Positions 17,836-28,549 of a DNA stretch of 64,000 bases are shown in pieces. Made by a program: the position numbers and the translations under genes. Source of the stretch: an uncultured Muribaculaceae bacterium. GTDB taxonomy: Bacteria; Bacteroidota; Bacteroidia; Bacteroidales; Muribaculaceae. Position 1 is the first letter of the stretch, and every line of letters begins with the position of its first letter. The notes below the pieces were generated by a model. The model did not search any database and was not told the DNA's origin. It saw only the letters and a list, made by a program, of their open reading frames with translations. The DNA lies in contig CALUMG010000002.1 of NCBI GenBank assembly GCA_944321705.1, positions 174,488 to 238,487 of the forward strand, read 5' to 3'.

Positions 17836-20800
17836 TTATTTCGTCATCTCGCCCTCACTGCATTCTTGCGAAGGAGGCAATATGCTTTGATATACGAGCG
17901 AGAACAACTTTGGACGTATATTCAACTCATCAAAAGCATCATTGTCACGAGTAGGATAAACCCTGTTACATAAGAATATGAAGACAAGCCCATTGGATGG
18001 GTCAACCCAATAGCATGTACCGGTAAAACCTAAATGGCCGAATGTTTCGGCTGTAGCTTCAGAGCATGTGGGAGAATAATCATCGTTGGTCTTGTCGGGC
18101 TTGTCAAATCCGAGTCCCCGACGAGAATTGGGGCTTTTTGTCTTGCAAAACAAATCTACAGTTTCTTTGCTCAAAAAACGGTCTCCACCATATTCCCCTC
18201 CGTTTAGCCACATTTGGAACAATTTGGCAAGGTCATTGGCATTGGAAAACAATCCTGCATTTCCTTGCACGCCCCCCGAATATGCAGCAGTTTCGTCATG
18301 CACATAACCATGCACGAGCTGACGACGCAAAAATGTATCATACTCGGTTGGTGCGATTTCTCCTGCTTCAAACCGAGACAACGGTCTGTACAAAGTGTGA
18401 TAAGCTCCCAAAGGGGCGAATACATTATTATCTACATAATCATTATGGTGCTCATGCGTGACATTTTCTTCGATGTTCATCAACAAGCAGAAATTAAGGC
18501 AACTGTACAGATAGTCATTATCGTCGCGCAACGGAGCATTGTAGATGCGTCCCATGATGCTGTCGTAAGTAACCTTGCCGCCATATACTCCATCACAAAT
18601 TGCAATATTGAATGTATCATCGGGTTTGCTCGAAACAATGTCATTGCGTACTTTCGCATATCGGTTGCCATAGAGGTTGCGACTTACATTTATCGAATAA
18701 ACCGAATTCTTTTTACCACAAAACAATTTCCCTTTATAAGAATCCGGGTCTATCATGACATCATACATGTTAAGAGCTGCCGGCATACCGGATTCATGGA
18801 ACAGCAACTGGCGTATTGTTATATCTTCCTTGTCGGTCCCGACCAATTGAGGAATATATTTGCTTGCCTTGGCATCAATGTCTATAAGACCATTGTCTAC
18901 AGCTTCCATTATGCCCGAAATTGTTCCTGTCGCCTTTGATACCGATGCAAGGTCGTAAATGGTATTTACAGTGACAGGTCGATTGGATTCGGTATCAGTG
19001 ACTCCGTAATAGCGATTGCACACAATCATGCTGTCTTTGGCAACAAGGACTTGACATCCAGGGAAAGCCCCTGTTTTCAATCCCTCGGCAACAAGCGAAT
19101 CTATTCGGGTTATCATTTTTCCCGACAACCCTACTTCTTCAGGCACGCCATAGCCAAGGCGGATAGATGGATACTTGATTCCGTCTCCAACCTTGCCGAC
19201 ACCATTTACAGTAACAGGCAGCTCACCGCAAGCGGCATTGCCACCGTAGACAGTTTGTGCGGCATAATCTTGTGCCAAATTGCAATCATCGTAAGCAAGA
19301 ACCACTGCCGAAGCATTTCTCAACCCCGAGGCGAACCGTGCTGTCCGATAAGCCGACACGAACATTACACAAACGTCATTTTTCAATCTTGCCGTAAGGT
19401 TGCTCAATACATTTACATACTTATAATCGGATGAATGCACAGCCAATATGACCTTGTCATATCCTTCAAGTTCCCTACTCAACTCATTGACCGACATGCC
19501 GTCATAATAATCAAACTTATCGGTAGCCGAATACATCTCGCAACGGTTCTGGAACATGGAAGTCAACCCGCCATTTCCTCCGATGGTCACTACTGCGATT
19601 TTATTTTTGTCAAGACCGCGCAAAGGCAATATGCCGGCATCATTTTTCACGACGGTTATGGCTTTTGACCACAACTTGTGTTGCAACGCCTCGGCCCGTC
19701 CCGAATTTATATCGGATACGATTCCCTCGACTTCGATAGGCTGTTCGTTATTAATCCCCAACGCGTATTTGTAGCACAGTACCTTTCGACAGGCTTCTTC
19801 CACGATTTCTTCATCCATTTTGCCGGTCAACAAAGCACTTTTAATGGCAGCAGCTTCCCCTGCCACGTTTATTGGTCCGAGCAATATGTGATTCCCGGCC
19901 AATAAAGCCTTCACCCCGAGATTATCTTCTTGGGTAACGCCTTTCATTGACAATCCATCGGTAAATACAAGTCCGTCAAATCCCATTTCTTCCTTGAGCA
20001 ATTCGGTGACGTTCTTCTCGGACAAAGTCGATGGAATTGGAGCCGGGTCGATAGCCGGAACATGGAGATGCGCTACCAGCATTCCCGAAAGGCCTGCATC
20101 TATATAAGCTTTGAACGGAACAAACTCGCACACTTTCAATTCCGACATGCTTTTGTTTATCACCGGAAGGGTCTTATGTGAATCTTGCGATGAATTACCA
20201 TGTCCGGGAAAATGCTTTGCTACCGACAACACTCCGCCATCTTCAAGACCCTTGGCATAAGCAATGCCGAGCCGGGAAATAAGTTCGGGATCTTCTCCGA
20301 ATGACCTCGACCCAATTACGGGATTGGCAGGATTGTCATTAACATCGAGCACAGGGGCAAAATTCACATGTATGCCCACACGTCGGCATTGCCTTGCCAC
20401 CTCTCGTCCATATTCATACATGAGCTTGTCATCGTCCGTTGCTCCAAGCACCATGTTGCGCGGATAGCCAATGGCATCCGAGTATCGCATCGACAGCCCC
20501 CATTCACCATCGAGAGTCACCATGAGAGGTATCGGCGACACCGACTGCGCATAATTTGTCAACCGTGCTTGTTCGGCCAATGTCCCTTCCATGTATAACA
20601 AGCCACCTATGTGATACTTGTCAATGAGACGCTTTAACCATCGACGATTATACTCGTTATCGGTTGGATTAACTTGAGCAACTATCAATTGCCCTATTTT
20701 TTCATCCATTGTCATGCTTGACATCAACGAGTCAACCCAAACGTTCATAGCCGCTTCATCAACACTTTTGAAAATAGCCGGCCGTGTCACTTCCTTGGCG

Positions 20801-20868
20801 GCAAACAGGTTTGTCATCGATGACAAAGCCACCAATCCGGTCAATAGTATTCCGATTTTAAGTTTCAT
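17836..20868 (-). CDS. GH3 beta-N-acetylhexosaminidase fused to a serine beta-lactamase-type domain
   Basis: A 1010-residue exported fusion with a signal peptide (cleavage after NLFAA). Residues about 40-380 form a GH3 N-terminal domain with the NagZ signature KHFPGHGNSSQDSHKTLP, whose Asp/His pair is the general acid/base typical of beta-N-acetylglucosaminidases. A linking region of about 200 residues follows. From about 585 to the end is a class C/penicillin-binding-type serine hydrolase with SVSK (SxxK) near residue 641 and later GVQGNAGLFSNANDLAKLF. Such fusions are known in Bacteroidetes and probably trim muropeptides; the peptidase substrate is not known. It lies 52 bases downstream of the 5'-nucleotidase gene. 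Confidence 0.9.
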   Translation of the reverse strand: MKLKIGILLTGLVALSSMTNLFAAKEVTRPAIFKSVDEAAMNVWVDSLMSSMTMDEKIGQLIVAQVNPTDNEYNRRWLKRLIDKYHIGGLLYMEGTLAEQARLTNYAQSVSPIPLMVTLDGEWGLSMRYSDAIGYPRNMVLGATDDDKLMYEYGREVARQCRRVGIHVNFAPVLDVNDNPANPVIGSRSFGEDPELISRLGIAYAKGLEDGGVLSVAKHFPGHGNSSQDSHKTLPVINKSMSELKVCEFVPFKAYIDAGLSGMLVAHLHVPAIDPAPIPSTLSEKNVTELLKEEMGFDGLVFTDGLSMKGVTQEDNLGVKALLAGNHILLGPINVAGEAAAIKSALLTGKMDEEIVEEACRKVLCYKYALGINNEQPIEVEGIVSDINSGRAEALQHKLWSKAITVVKNDAGILPLRGLDKNKIAVVTIGGNGGLTSMFQNRCEMYSATDKFDYYDGMSVNELSRELEGYDKVILAVHSSDYKYVNVLSNLTARLKNDVCVMFVSAYRTARFASGLRNASAVVLAYDDCNLAQDYAAQTVYGGNAACGELPVTVNGVGKVGDGIKYPSIRLGYGVPEEVGLSGKMITRIDSLVAEGLKTGAFPGCQVLVAKDSMIVCNRYYGVTDTESNRPVTVNTIYDLASVSKATGTISGIMEAVDNGLIDIDAKASKYIPQLVGTDKEDITIRQLLFHESGMPAALNMYDVMIDPDSYKGKLFCGKKNSVYSINVSRNLYGNRYAKVRNDIVSSKPDDTFNIAICDGVYGGKVTYDSIMGRIYNAPLRDDNDYLYSCLNFCLLMNIEENVTHEHHNDYVDNNVFAPLGAYHTLYRPLSRFEAGEIAPTEYDTFLRRQLVHGYVHDETAAYSGGVQGNAGLFSNANDLAKLFQMWLNGGEYGGDRFLSKETVDLFCKTKSPNSRRGLGFDKPDKTNDDYSPTCSEATAETFGHLGFTGTCYWVDPSNGLVFIFLCNRVYPTRDNDAFDELNIRPKLFSLVYQSILPPSQECSEGEMTK

Positions 20869-20920
20869 GTTGTTATAGATAATTATTGTTTAATCTCATT
20901 TAATTCAGGATTCATGCTCA

Positions 20921-22447
20921 TCAATTGATGCTTTGCATTCTGGCCCTGCTGCTCGGATGAATCATCACGTCGTTCAAGCCCATCTTCTTCACATAATCTA
21001 TTACTCGCGTCCCGAATTTCTCGGAATCGACATACTGCTTATCCTTGTCGACAAACGATGTCATGTAATCCCCACCATTTGCAAGATAATCAAGAGTAGC
21101 TATGCGATAGGTTTTCGCCCTGTTGACCGACATGCCATCCACAGTGGCAGCTTCGACAGTACCATCTTTTTTATACAGCACTTTCACATTTTCGCTCACG
21201 GCATCGCCGCCTCGCTTGGCCATGACTTCAAATGCCTGCAACAATTCGGTTCCGTTCACTTCTATCACGACAAGTTTATTATTAAATGGGAACATCGCCC
21301 CGAGCAATCCTTCCGACACATTGCCTTTCGGCATCGATTGACGTATTCCGCCCTTGTTCATTATGGCCAAATCAACATTGATGCCACTGAATTTTGTAGT
21401 CAATTCTCGAGCCATGTCGGCAACCCAGTTTTGCATTTCCACGCCATTATTTACATAAGCACCGGCCGATTGAGCCACGACTTTATTCAATAATGCATGT
21501 ACCGATTTTTGATATTTAGCCAAAAATTTTTCAATCGACGGGTAATGAGCACGACTGTCCCAACGCTCGTTCACGTTCATCAAGCTATAATCCACCGTAA
21601 GACTGTCAAGATCAATCTTTATGCATCCAAGATATTTTCCACCCTTGCCCGTCTGGGTAACATATACAGTCTCTCCATTTTTGTTCTTGACCATATAAGG
21701 GACACTCGACGCATCATCCGGATTGATAAGTGTATGCGTGTGACCTCCAATGACAAGGTCGATGTCACTGCTCGACTTGACTATTTGCACATCACCGGGA
21801 GAGGTAGCACTATCGATGTCGTAACCAATGTGGGAAACCATTATAACGAAATCCACCTTCTCAACATTTTTCAAATAGGCGGCAGTTTCATTGGCGATTT
21901 TCATCGTATTGTGATAAACAAGCCCTTTGCAATTAGTCATGTCAATCATGCCCGTAGGGTCAAGATTGATGCCCATTATACCGAATCGCTTCCCTTCATA
22001 CTCTTTTATGACATAAGGACGATAATGACCCGACAATGAAGTGGCCGATAAATCGTAATTGGCCGACAAGCGTGTCACTTTCAATGAATTTTGGAAATGG
22101 GCAAGAGAATCGATTCCATTGTCGAATTCATGGTTGCCAAGTATCGAAATATCATATCCAAGGCTGTCGAGCATCGCATATTCAACTGCACCACCATACA
22201 TCGAGAAATACAACGTTCCTTGAACTATGTCTCCGGCATCGACAAGCAAGACATGCTTCTCAGCTCCTCTCACGCTGTCAATCATGGCTTTCCTGCGCAA
22301 AATACCACCTTGTCCGTCAAAATCCGGGTCAATTTGACTATGTGTGTCATTGGTTGTTAAAATAACCAAATCCTCGGCATGCACATTCCCTACAAATAAC
22401 ACGGCTGCAAGGCAAGCCATGACAAAAAATCTTTTTATATTTTTCAT
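20921..22447 (-). CDS. 5'-nucleotidase / UshA-type metallophosphatase
   Basis: A 508-residue exported enzyme with a signal peptide (cleavage after VHAE). The N-terminal calcineurin-like domain (about 25-270) has the dimetal motifs NDTHSQ, VDAGD, GNHEFDNG, VSHIGYD and GGHTHT. The C-terminal 5'-nucleotidase domain (about 310-490) includes FNNKLVVIEVNG and LANGGDYMT. It probably strips phosphate from nucleotides or UDP-sugars in the periplasm. It is the first gene of a likely two-gene unit with the GH3 fusion, so both may work on extracellular or cell-wall turnover products. Confidence 0.92.
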   Translation of the reverse strand: MKNIKRFFVMACLAAVLFVGNVHAEDLVILTTNDTHSQIDPDFDGQGGILRRKAMIDSVRGAEKHVLLVDAGDIVQGTLYFSMYGGAVEYAMLDSLGYDISILGNHEFDNGIDSLAHFQNSLKVTRLSANYDLSATSLSGHYRPYVIKEYEGKRFGIMGINLDPTGMIDMTNCKGLVYHNTMKIANETAAYLKNVEKVDFVIMVSHIGYDIDSATSPGDVQIVKSSSDIDLVIGGHTHTLINPDDASSVPYMVKNKNGETVYVTQTGKGGKYLGCIKIDLDSLTVDYSLMNVNERWDSRAHYPSIEKFLAKYQKSVHALLNKVVAQSAGAYVNNGVEMQNWVADMARELTTKFSGINVDLAIMNKGGIRQSMPKGNVSEGLLGAMFPFNNKLVVIEVNGTELLQAFEVMAKRGGDAVSENVKVLYKKDGTVEAATVDGMSVNRAKTYRIATLDYLANGGDYMTSFVDKDKQYVDSEKFGTRVIDYVKKMGLNDVMIHPSSRARMQSIN

Positions 22448-22526
22448 TTATGTGAATTATTTCCTTTTAATTGATTTCCTCTACGAAATTACGGATATTT
22501 GTCTTATTTTCCTACATTTCCGGCAT

Positions 22527-22572
22527 AAAAAGAGGCCCGATTGTCGAACTTGTCGCAATCGGACCTTTTATT
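22527..22572 (-). terminator. Terminator of gpmI
   Basis: AGGCCCGATTG (22533-22543) pairs with CAATCGGACCT (22556-22566) apart from one internal mismatch. Minus-strand transcripts end in TCTTTTTA; the other strand also has T's, so it may work both ways. It is 58 bases past the gpmI stop. Confidence 0.8.
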
Positions 22573-22623
22573 GTTTTTTATCTTGCCACTATTTCAAATA
22601 GTTTTTTCAATTTATAGCAATTT

Positions 22624-24141
22624 TCAATCTTCTATAAGTTGCTTGCCGGTCATTTCGGCAGGTTGTGGCAAGCCCATTATATGCAAAATTGATGGAGCTA
22701 CGTCGGCAAGAATGCCATTTTCTATTTTTGCACTCTTGTTTTCTGTAACATACACGCATGGAACAGGATTGAGCGAGTGAGCAGTGTTTGGCGTGCCATC
22801 GGCATTCAATGCATGATCGGCATTTCCGTGGTCGGCAATGATGATTACCTCATAATCATTGGCCTTGGCTGCTTCAACCGTATCCTTTACACAATCATCA
22901 ACAGCCTTGACTGCTTTCTCAATTGCTTCATAAACACCGGTGTGACCAACCATGTCACCGTTGGCAAAATTCACAACAATGAAATCATATTTATTTTCAT
23001 TGATAGCCTCAACGAGCTTGTCTTTAACTTCATACGCGCTCATTTCCGGTTTCAAATCGTAGGTGGCAACCTTCGGCGAAGGAACGAGGATACGATCTTC
23101 CCCTTCATAAGGAGCTTCACGGCCGCCGTTGAAGAAGAATGTCACATGCGCATACTTTTCGGTCTCGGCAATGTGCAATTGCTTCTTGCCAAGCGATGAC
23201 AAATATTCACCGAGGGTATTGTTTACGTTTTCCTTGTCAAAGAGGATGTGAACTCCCTTGAACGAAGCGTCATACGGGGTCATGCAGTAATATTGCAAAT
23301 CCTTGATGGTCTTCATTCCGGCTTCAGGCATGTCTTGTTGTGTCAATGCAATGGTAATTTCCTTTGCGCGGTCGTTACGATAGTTGAAGAATATGACAAC
23401 GTCGCCTTCCTTGATTCGGCCGTCAACGTTGGCATTGACGATAGGCTTTACAAACTCATCGGTAACACCTTCGTCATACGATTCCTGCATTGCGGCAACC
23501 ATGTCGGTAGCTTTCTTGCCTTCTCCGTTGACAAGCTGGTCATAAGCCACCTTGACACGATCCCAACGTTTGTCGCGGTCCATTGCATAGTAACGACCTA
23601 TAATTGAAGCCACTACGCCTGCGCTCTTTTCGCAGTAAGCTTGCAAGTCGCTTATGAATCCCTTGCCACTGTGAGGGTCGGTGTCTCGACCATCCATGAA
23701 GCAGTGGATGAATACGTTCTTCAAGTCATATTTCTTTGCTATGTCGCACAATGCCAATATGTGTTCAAACGAACTGTGGACTCCTCCCGTTGATGTCAAT
23801 CCCATGAAGTGGATTCCCTTGCCGGTCTTCTGTGCATAAGAAAAAGCCGATTTCACTTCAGGATTTTCCATGATGGAACCATCTTTTATGGCTTTGTTGA
23901 TTTTCACCAAGTCTTGATAAAGCACGCGTCCGGCCCCGATGTTCAAGTGCCCTACTTCCGAATTACCCATCTGTCCGTCGGGCAAACCTACATTTTCGCC
24001 ACTTGCCTGCAACTGTGAGTGAGGATAATTTGCCAACAAGCTGTCCCAATAAGGCGTTGGCGTGCAATAAATGACATCCGATTTAGAGTGGTCGCCAATT
24101 CCCCAACCGTCCAAAATCATCAAAAGTGCTTTTTTTGCCAT
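22624..24141 (-). CDS. gpmI: 2,3-bisphosphoglycerate-independent phosphoglycerate mutase
   Basis: A 505-residue Mn-dependent glycolytic enzyme interconverting 3- and 2-phosphoglycerate. The phosphoserine motif [15 protein letters not shown] lies near residues 61-75; ILDGWGIG opens the protein and metal ligands are in [11 protein letters not shown] and [16 protein letters not shown]. Length and motifs are those of a complete enzyme. Monocistronic, with a terminator close behind. Confidence 0.97.
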   Translation of the reverse strand: MAKKALLMILDGWGIGDHSKSDVIYCTPTPYWDSLLANYPHSQLQASGENVGLPDGQMGNSEVGHLNIGAGRVLYQDLVKINKAIKDGSIMENPEVKSAFSYAQKTGKGIHFMGLTSTGGVHSSFEHILALCDIAKKYDLKNVFIHCFMDGRDTDPHSGKGFISDLQAYCEKSAGVVASIIGRYYAMDRDKRWDRVKVAYDQLVNGEGKKATDMVAAMQESYDEGVTDEFVKPIVNANVDGRIKEGDVVIFFNYRNDRAKEITIALTQQDMPEAGMKTIKDLQYYCMTPYDASFKGVHILFDKENVNNTLGEYLSSLGKKQLHIAETEKYAHVTFFFNGGREAPYEGEDRILVPSPKVATYDLKPEMSAYEVKDKLVEAINENKYDFIVVNFANGDMVGHTGVYEAIEKAVKAVDDCVKDTVEAAKANDYEVIIIADHGNADHALNADGTPNTAHSLNPVPCVYVTENKSAKIENGILADVAPSILHIMGLPQPAEMTGKQLIED

Positions 24142-24233
24142 AATATTTATATGTTTTATAAGTTTGTTTTTATTCTGTTATAATAAAATCTCTCTATTCA
24201 AGACAATACAAATTTTATTCCAAATCTTGTCGC

Positions 24234-24824
24234 CTAACGCTCGTCGCTTGCATATTCTTTCAAATACAATTCGCAAGCTGTCACGAGTTCGTCATACCAT
24301 TCTTTGCCGAAACGCCTCACGAGCGGTTCTTTTAAAAACTCATACAGTCTCACGCCGCGTTTGCGCCCAAGCACCTCGGCAGCCTTACATATTTTCCACC
24401 TGTGATAGGACACTGCCGTGAACGACGGATATTCCTTCAAACGCAACGGATAAAGATGGCACGAAATGGGCTTCATGAAATCCACGCGGCCTTCGCGATA
24501 GGCCTTCTCTATTGCGCACAAGCACATGCCATTGCTGCCATAACAGGAAAAAACGCAATTCTTTCCATCGATGATTTGCGTCACAAGGTCTCCTTCCTCA
24601 TCAACATAAGCCACACCGTTTGCTTCGATTTCCTCTTTGGCTCGAGGCATCAAGTCATCCCATATCAACGGCAGTATTTCCTTGATTTTTTTATATTCGT
24701 CTTCCGTTATGGGAGCTCCAGCGTCACCCTCTATGCAGCATTCGCCAAGGCATGAAGCAATGTCGCATGTGAAAAAACGCTCCGCAATGTCAAGACTCAC
24801 TATCGTATCTTTGATTTGCAGCAT
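24234..24824 (-). CDS. DUF3109 family Cys-rich protein
   Basis: A 196-residue cytoplasmic protein of unknown function, conserved in Bacteroidetes. Eight or more Cys occur in pairs typical of a metal or Fe-S site (CDIASCLGECCIEGD, CVFSCYG, MCLCAIEKAYREGR, ISCHLYPLR). The start at ATG 24824 (MLQIKDTIVSLDIAERFF) matches the family's usual N terminus and lies downstream of the TAAATTTG box. The ATG at 24860 gives 12 extra residues but would fall upstream of the predicted transcription start. Confidence 0.88.
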   Translation of the reverse strand: MLQIKDTIVSLDIAERFFTCDIASCLGECCIEGDAGAPITEDEYKKIKEILPLIWDDLMPRAKEEIEANGVAYVDEEGDLVTQIIDGKNCVFSCYGSNGMCLCAIEKAYREGRVDFMKPISCHLYPLRLKEYPSFTAVSYHRWKICKAAEVLGRKRGVRLYEFLKEPLVRRFGKEWYDELVTACELYLKEYASDER

Positions 24825-24861
24825 CAGTTCCTCTTCTTCCACAGGTTTCAAATTTGACATG

Positions 24862-24896
24862 CAAATTTACGGAAATTCCGCGACATATACGACAAA
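24862..24896 (-). promoter_or_regulatory. Promoter of the DUF3109 gene
   Basis: On the minus strand TTTG (24896-24893), 23 bases, TAAATTTG (24869-24862). The spacing is slightly long. Transcription would begin near 24855, which decides the start codon at 24824. Confidence 0.55.
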
Positions 24897-25031
24897 AAGC
24901 GCAGATTAACACATCCACCTTCCACACATTTGCAATGTCCTTAAAAAATAACAGATTCCCACCTCAGTCTAAATTATTAACCGAAGAAGGAATCAGTTAC
25001 CTCAATTAAGGAAATATATAAATAAAATTAA

Positions 25032-27218
25032 CTACTTTTTAGGAAGATCCTTTGGCGAAAATACAGGTGCATTCTCTTCATAGTAGAAGCTAATTGCCGG
25101 CTTCTGTGCAGTAACATGACTTTCGAGAGCATTTGAATTGCCTGCAATCTCAAGAGTCCCAACATATTCATATTCATCATATAGCACAGAACTCCTATTG
25201 ACAAACCGACGTTCGCCATACTCAGTAGTAACAGTAAATCCTACAGAACCTCTGGTATCACTATCATAGTGATGTACATAGACCAAATATTTACCCTGTT
25301 TAGCTTGTGTATAATAAATATGCTCTGGTCCTGGTCCTTGACGGTCGTCTCGATCCAAATAGCCACCACAACCACAAGTCATTTCACCGAAGTATATATG
25401 GTGCCCTGTTGGGTCAAACACATGTAAATCAATGTCGCAGTTTGAGTCAGTTGGACTCCATTCAAGCGTAAATGTTACATCTGCTGCTTGAGTCGGTGTC
25501 GCACTGAAAACAACTTCATCAGAGATAACTTCTCCTGTCACAATGTCTATTACTGACGCTTTAAGATATTGGGTTCCAGTATTATCAGGATCTAAAGTCC
25601 AATAAGTTTGCGCATACCCATCAGGATCTGTGGCTACAATATTATCAAGGGCAGTACCATTATGCACGTCAGTTTTAAATTTAACTCTATGAAAATTACT
25701 CGCCAACACCTCAGAACCATCTGAACCTATAGTGGTAACTTTTACACGCACAGGTTCATTAAGACGACGGCCAATAAGACCTTCTTGGTTATCACCTGAA
25801 TATTTTGCCAACGATGCTTTTGTGGCCGTAGTAATTTCACCTTGATAATAATAAAGCCCAAACGCAACATTATCAGGTGATTCAAGACGCATGGTAATAC
25901 GCATGACAGCATTTATAGCACCTCTACACGCTTGATATACAGTATATATCCCAACTACTTTCTTGAGTACTGCCTGTGCTGTTTGGGCTGCCAATTGTCT
26001 GTAGCCAATCTCAAGAAGGAATCTTTCAAATGGACCTTCTTTTATATAGTCGATAATACCGCCATACACAATTTTTGTAATATCCCATGCAGTCTTTTGT
26101 AAATCTGGATTTGGATTAGGTCGTGTAATAAATCCGATAATGTCGAAACCACGGGCCGTCATAAATTGCACCATGTCATCTGATAGCTTAAAAAGCATTC
26201 CTTTACTCAAAGGAAGACCAAGTACCTCTAACACATTACAAATTGTATGTCTGGCTTGGTCATAATAACTTTCAGTTGTAGTTTTATCAAAAAAGAACTG
26301 ATATTCCCCTTCTTGAGCAAATTGATATTCAACCTTTTCTGACCCCCATCCACTATCAAAGAAAAATGTAATCCCACGATCGCCACCTGAAGGGATGTCA
26401 AAATTATCAATGATGCTGTGATGAGTTACCGACCCTGAATATAACGGAGTAAGAGAGTAATTTTCAAATACAACTTTTGGACCAGATGTAGTTACATGAA
26501 ATGGGCCAACATTTATACCTGCAATAGTAGTAACACCCTTGAGTTCAGAAATTCTGGTGTATGGAGATGAATAAACCATTGTTGCATCGGAGTCCAAATT
26601 TGGAAGTTCTTCAGGCATTTCCTCATCCGTAGCCGAAACTATTTGTTCAAATACTTTATTCAAAGCATTTATGAGAGTGATGTTATCGGGATTCACAAAC
26701 GATTGACCATTGCGTACTGATTCTGCTATTGCTTCTTCAAGTTCATTGAAAGAAGAACATTCTATTACAAGTTGCTCTAATTTATGATATACATGGCTCT
26801 TAACACCACTCAAAGCTGGGTGCATAGTAACTAACGCTATTGCGGTTGAGCGCACAGATATCTCGTTCGTTTCTCCCTCATGAAAGTTTCCTCGAGCCAT
26901 CAACAACAGCTCATCATTCGAATCAGTAAGCATTATTAGCTGAGGTAGATAACCCTCATAAGTCATAACTTTAGTAGTCCCATCGATATCTACGCTCTCT
27001 TCTCCATTAAGCGACAGCACCTTGAGATCACTGACTTGCATATTTTCAGGCAAATCCTTGACTTCAATCTGGTTGATGATTTGAATGCTGTTAAATTCTG
27101 TATCATCTTCTATCTCTTGTTCATTGATTGTTTCATCTATAATATTCTCATTGCACGCAACCAATGCCATCATAGCGGCAACAATTAATGTTATTGCAAA
27201 AAAATAAGTATTCTTCAT
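25032..27218 (-). CDS. Large surface lipoprotein of unknown function
   Basis: A 728-residue protein with a signal peptide and lipobox LVAC (Cys near 22). Residues about 30-130 form a strand-rich domain resembling the N-terminal part of Bacteroidales surface lipoproteins; 130-220 is helical; 220-330 strand-rich; 330-450 helical and hydrophobic in part (YGGIIDYIKEGPFERFLL). Then come an Ig-like/invasin-like domain (about 480-580: PVRVKVTTIGSDGSEV) and a C-terminal domain (about 590-680) reminiscent of DUF2135 (WSPTDSNCDIDLHVFDPTGHH). The ATG at 27218 is chosen; the longer frame begins with TTG inside the upstream gene. It follows the barrel gene by 5 bases. No function is recognised. Confidence 0.78.
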   Translation of the reverse strand: MKNTYFFAITLIVAAMMALVACNENIIDETINEQEIEDDTEFNSIQIINQIEVKDLPENMQVSDLKVLSLNGEESVDIDGTTKVMTYEGYLPQLIMLTDSNDELLLMARGNFHEGETNEISVRSTAIALVTMHPALSGVKSHVYHKLEQLVIECSSFNELEEAIAESVRNGQSFVNPDNITLINALNKVFEQIVSATDEEMPEELPNLDSDATMVYSSPYTRISELKGVTTIAGINVGPFHVTTSGPKVVFENYSLTPLYSGSVTHHSIIDNFDIPSGGDRGITFFFDSGWGSEKVEYQFAQEGEYQFFFDKTTTESYYDQARHTICNVLEVLGLPLSKGMLFKLSDDMVQFMTARGFDIIGFITRPNPNPDLQKTAWDITKIVYGGIIDYIKEGPFERFLLEIGYRQLAAQTAQAVLKKVVGIYTVYQACRGAINAVMRITMRLESPDNVAFGLYYYQGEITTATKASLAKYSGDNQEGLIGRRLNEPVRVKVTTIGSDGSEVLASNFHRVKFKTDVHNGTALDNIVATDPDGYAQTYWTLDPDNTGTQYLKASVIDIVTGEVISDEVVFSATPTQAADVTFTLEWSPTDSNCDIDLHVFDPTGHHIYFGEMTCGCGGYLDRDDRQGPGPEHIYYTQAKQGKYLVYVHHYDSDTRGSVGFTVTTEYGERRFVNRSSVLYDEYEYVGTLEIAGNSNALESHVTAQKPAISFYYEENAPVFSPKDLPKK

Positions 27219-27223
27219 AATTG

Positions 27224-27841
27224 TCAAAATCTAAAGGTTAAATACGCTTTCCATCCATTATATTTAATCTTGCTGATTGGTGAATTATCACCTTCGTTGC
27301 CTCCAATTAATTCTTTGTATTTACAATCACCAAAACGAGATTCTATTCCTAATCCTATCATACCGTATGAAATTGAAGCTCCGCCAACAAAGAACGTTGC
27401 ATAATTTCCATAAAATATCTCATCGGCATACAGTACAGAGAAAGAAGGAGCATATCTGAAATATCCATGAACAATTAATTCTCCAACAGGTCTAATAGTA
27501 ACAGATGGCCCGACATGCATGGATATTTCTCCTTGATAATATTGATAGTTATCCGTTCCCCAATAAGTAATATGTTTGATTTTGTAATTTGCATAATTTA
27601 AATCACACCAAGTCGCATCAATGCCAAAACGCAAGAATCCTCCAATTGGCTTATGTAAATAAAATGTCTTACCAGTAGTAAACGAAGCGCCATAATTGCT
27701 TTTCAAATCAGATACTCCATCTTGTGACATTGTCGTATTAATAAATCCTAAATTGATATATTTCTTTCTCCATCTGTCATCATTAGCATTTGCAAAACAA
27801 ACCGATATAATTAGGATACAAATTGATAATGTTATTTTCAT
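27224..27841 (-). CDS. Small outer-membrane beta-barrel protein
   Basis: A 205-residue protein with a signal peptide (cleavage after FANA) and alternating aromatic and small residues that end in LTFRF, the typical C-terminal strand of outer-membrane proteins. About eight strands are expected. It precedes the lipoprotein gene with a 5-base gap, so the two are presumably a complex or a surface module. Codons and base composition are AT-rich relative to the flanking genes. Family not recognised. Confidence 0.75.
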   Translation of the reverse strand: MKITLSICILIISVCFANANDDRWRKKYINLGFINTTMSQDGVSDLKSNYGASFTTGKTFYLHKPIGGFLRFGIDATWCDLNYANYKIKHITYWGTDNYQYYQGEISMHVGPSVTIRPVGELIVHGYFRYAPSFSVLYADEIFYGNYATFFVGGASISYGMIGLGIESRFGDCKYKELIGGNEGDNSPISKIKYNGWKAYLTFRF

Positions 27842-28253
27842 TGAACTGACTTTTAATAAAATAGGCGTGAAACCATTTGCAACTTGCTTCTTATTCGGTT
27901 ACCGTCAAATGGACTTACAAGCAACAAGTGAAAAAATAATTCACGTCTTGTTAACGTAAACTTTCAGTTACTTGTTATAGCATGTGAATATTAGCAGTAC
28001 TCGAAAAAATAATAGCTAAAAGCTCAATTATGACAGTTTACAAACGAACGCCTTTGTTTAGATTATATAACTCTCCCTTAATGGGTATTCTCAAAAAGCT
28101 TCTATTTGTTTTATTCCATAGGCTATGCCATTTAAAAGTTAATAATAGGTTGACTCCTACAAAAGTAATAAAAATTTATCCAATTACATGATTTTGCATC
28201 CATTAATTCCAATTTACAATCAAAATCAAGTCAAATCAAATGCAGTCGATGAT

Positions 28254-28423
28254 AAAAAACAAAAAAGCCCCGTACATCACTGTAGAGGACTTCTCATAAA
28301 CGATATTTACAGAATGTATTGCGAATTCAATACACCTTTTCCGTATTAACCAACTCGTATTAGAAGGTGTGAAGTATCAAGCCTTTATTGTTTGATAGAA
28401 AATATAGAACTCATTCTCTTTTT
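28254..28423 (-). ncRNA. Possible small RNA (about 170 nt)
   Basis: On the minus strand a TACTTTTG box (28437-28430) is followed by a structured segment. ACACCTT pairs with AAGGTGT, GTATTG with CAATAC, and there are two direct TAATACG repeats. It ends in a stem (CCTC-TAC/GTA-C-GGGG, 28288-28268) with TTTTTTG. The -33 TTTG is 25 bases from the -7 box, which is too far, so the promoter is uncertain. No open frame fits. Compare with 6S-type RNA by folding. Confidence 0.4.
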
Positions 28424-28514
28424 ACACTACAAAAGTACTCCTGCGATATTACACTCTTGTTACAAACAAGTTAAATTGCTGCAACATTGAAACAGACTTA
28501 AAACGAATAAAACA

Positions 28515-28549
28515 ATATCGCAACATTCCTTGAAAGAACGTTGCGATAT
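28515..28549 (-). terminator. Terminator of the TonB receptor/beta-helix operon
   Basis: On the minus strand ATATCGCAAC (28549-28540) pairs with GTTGCGATAT (28524-28515), then TGTTTTATT. It is 43 bases past the stop at 28592. Confidence 0.8.
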
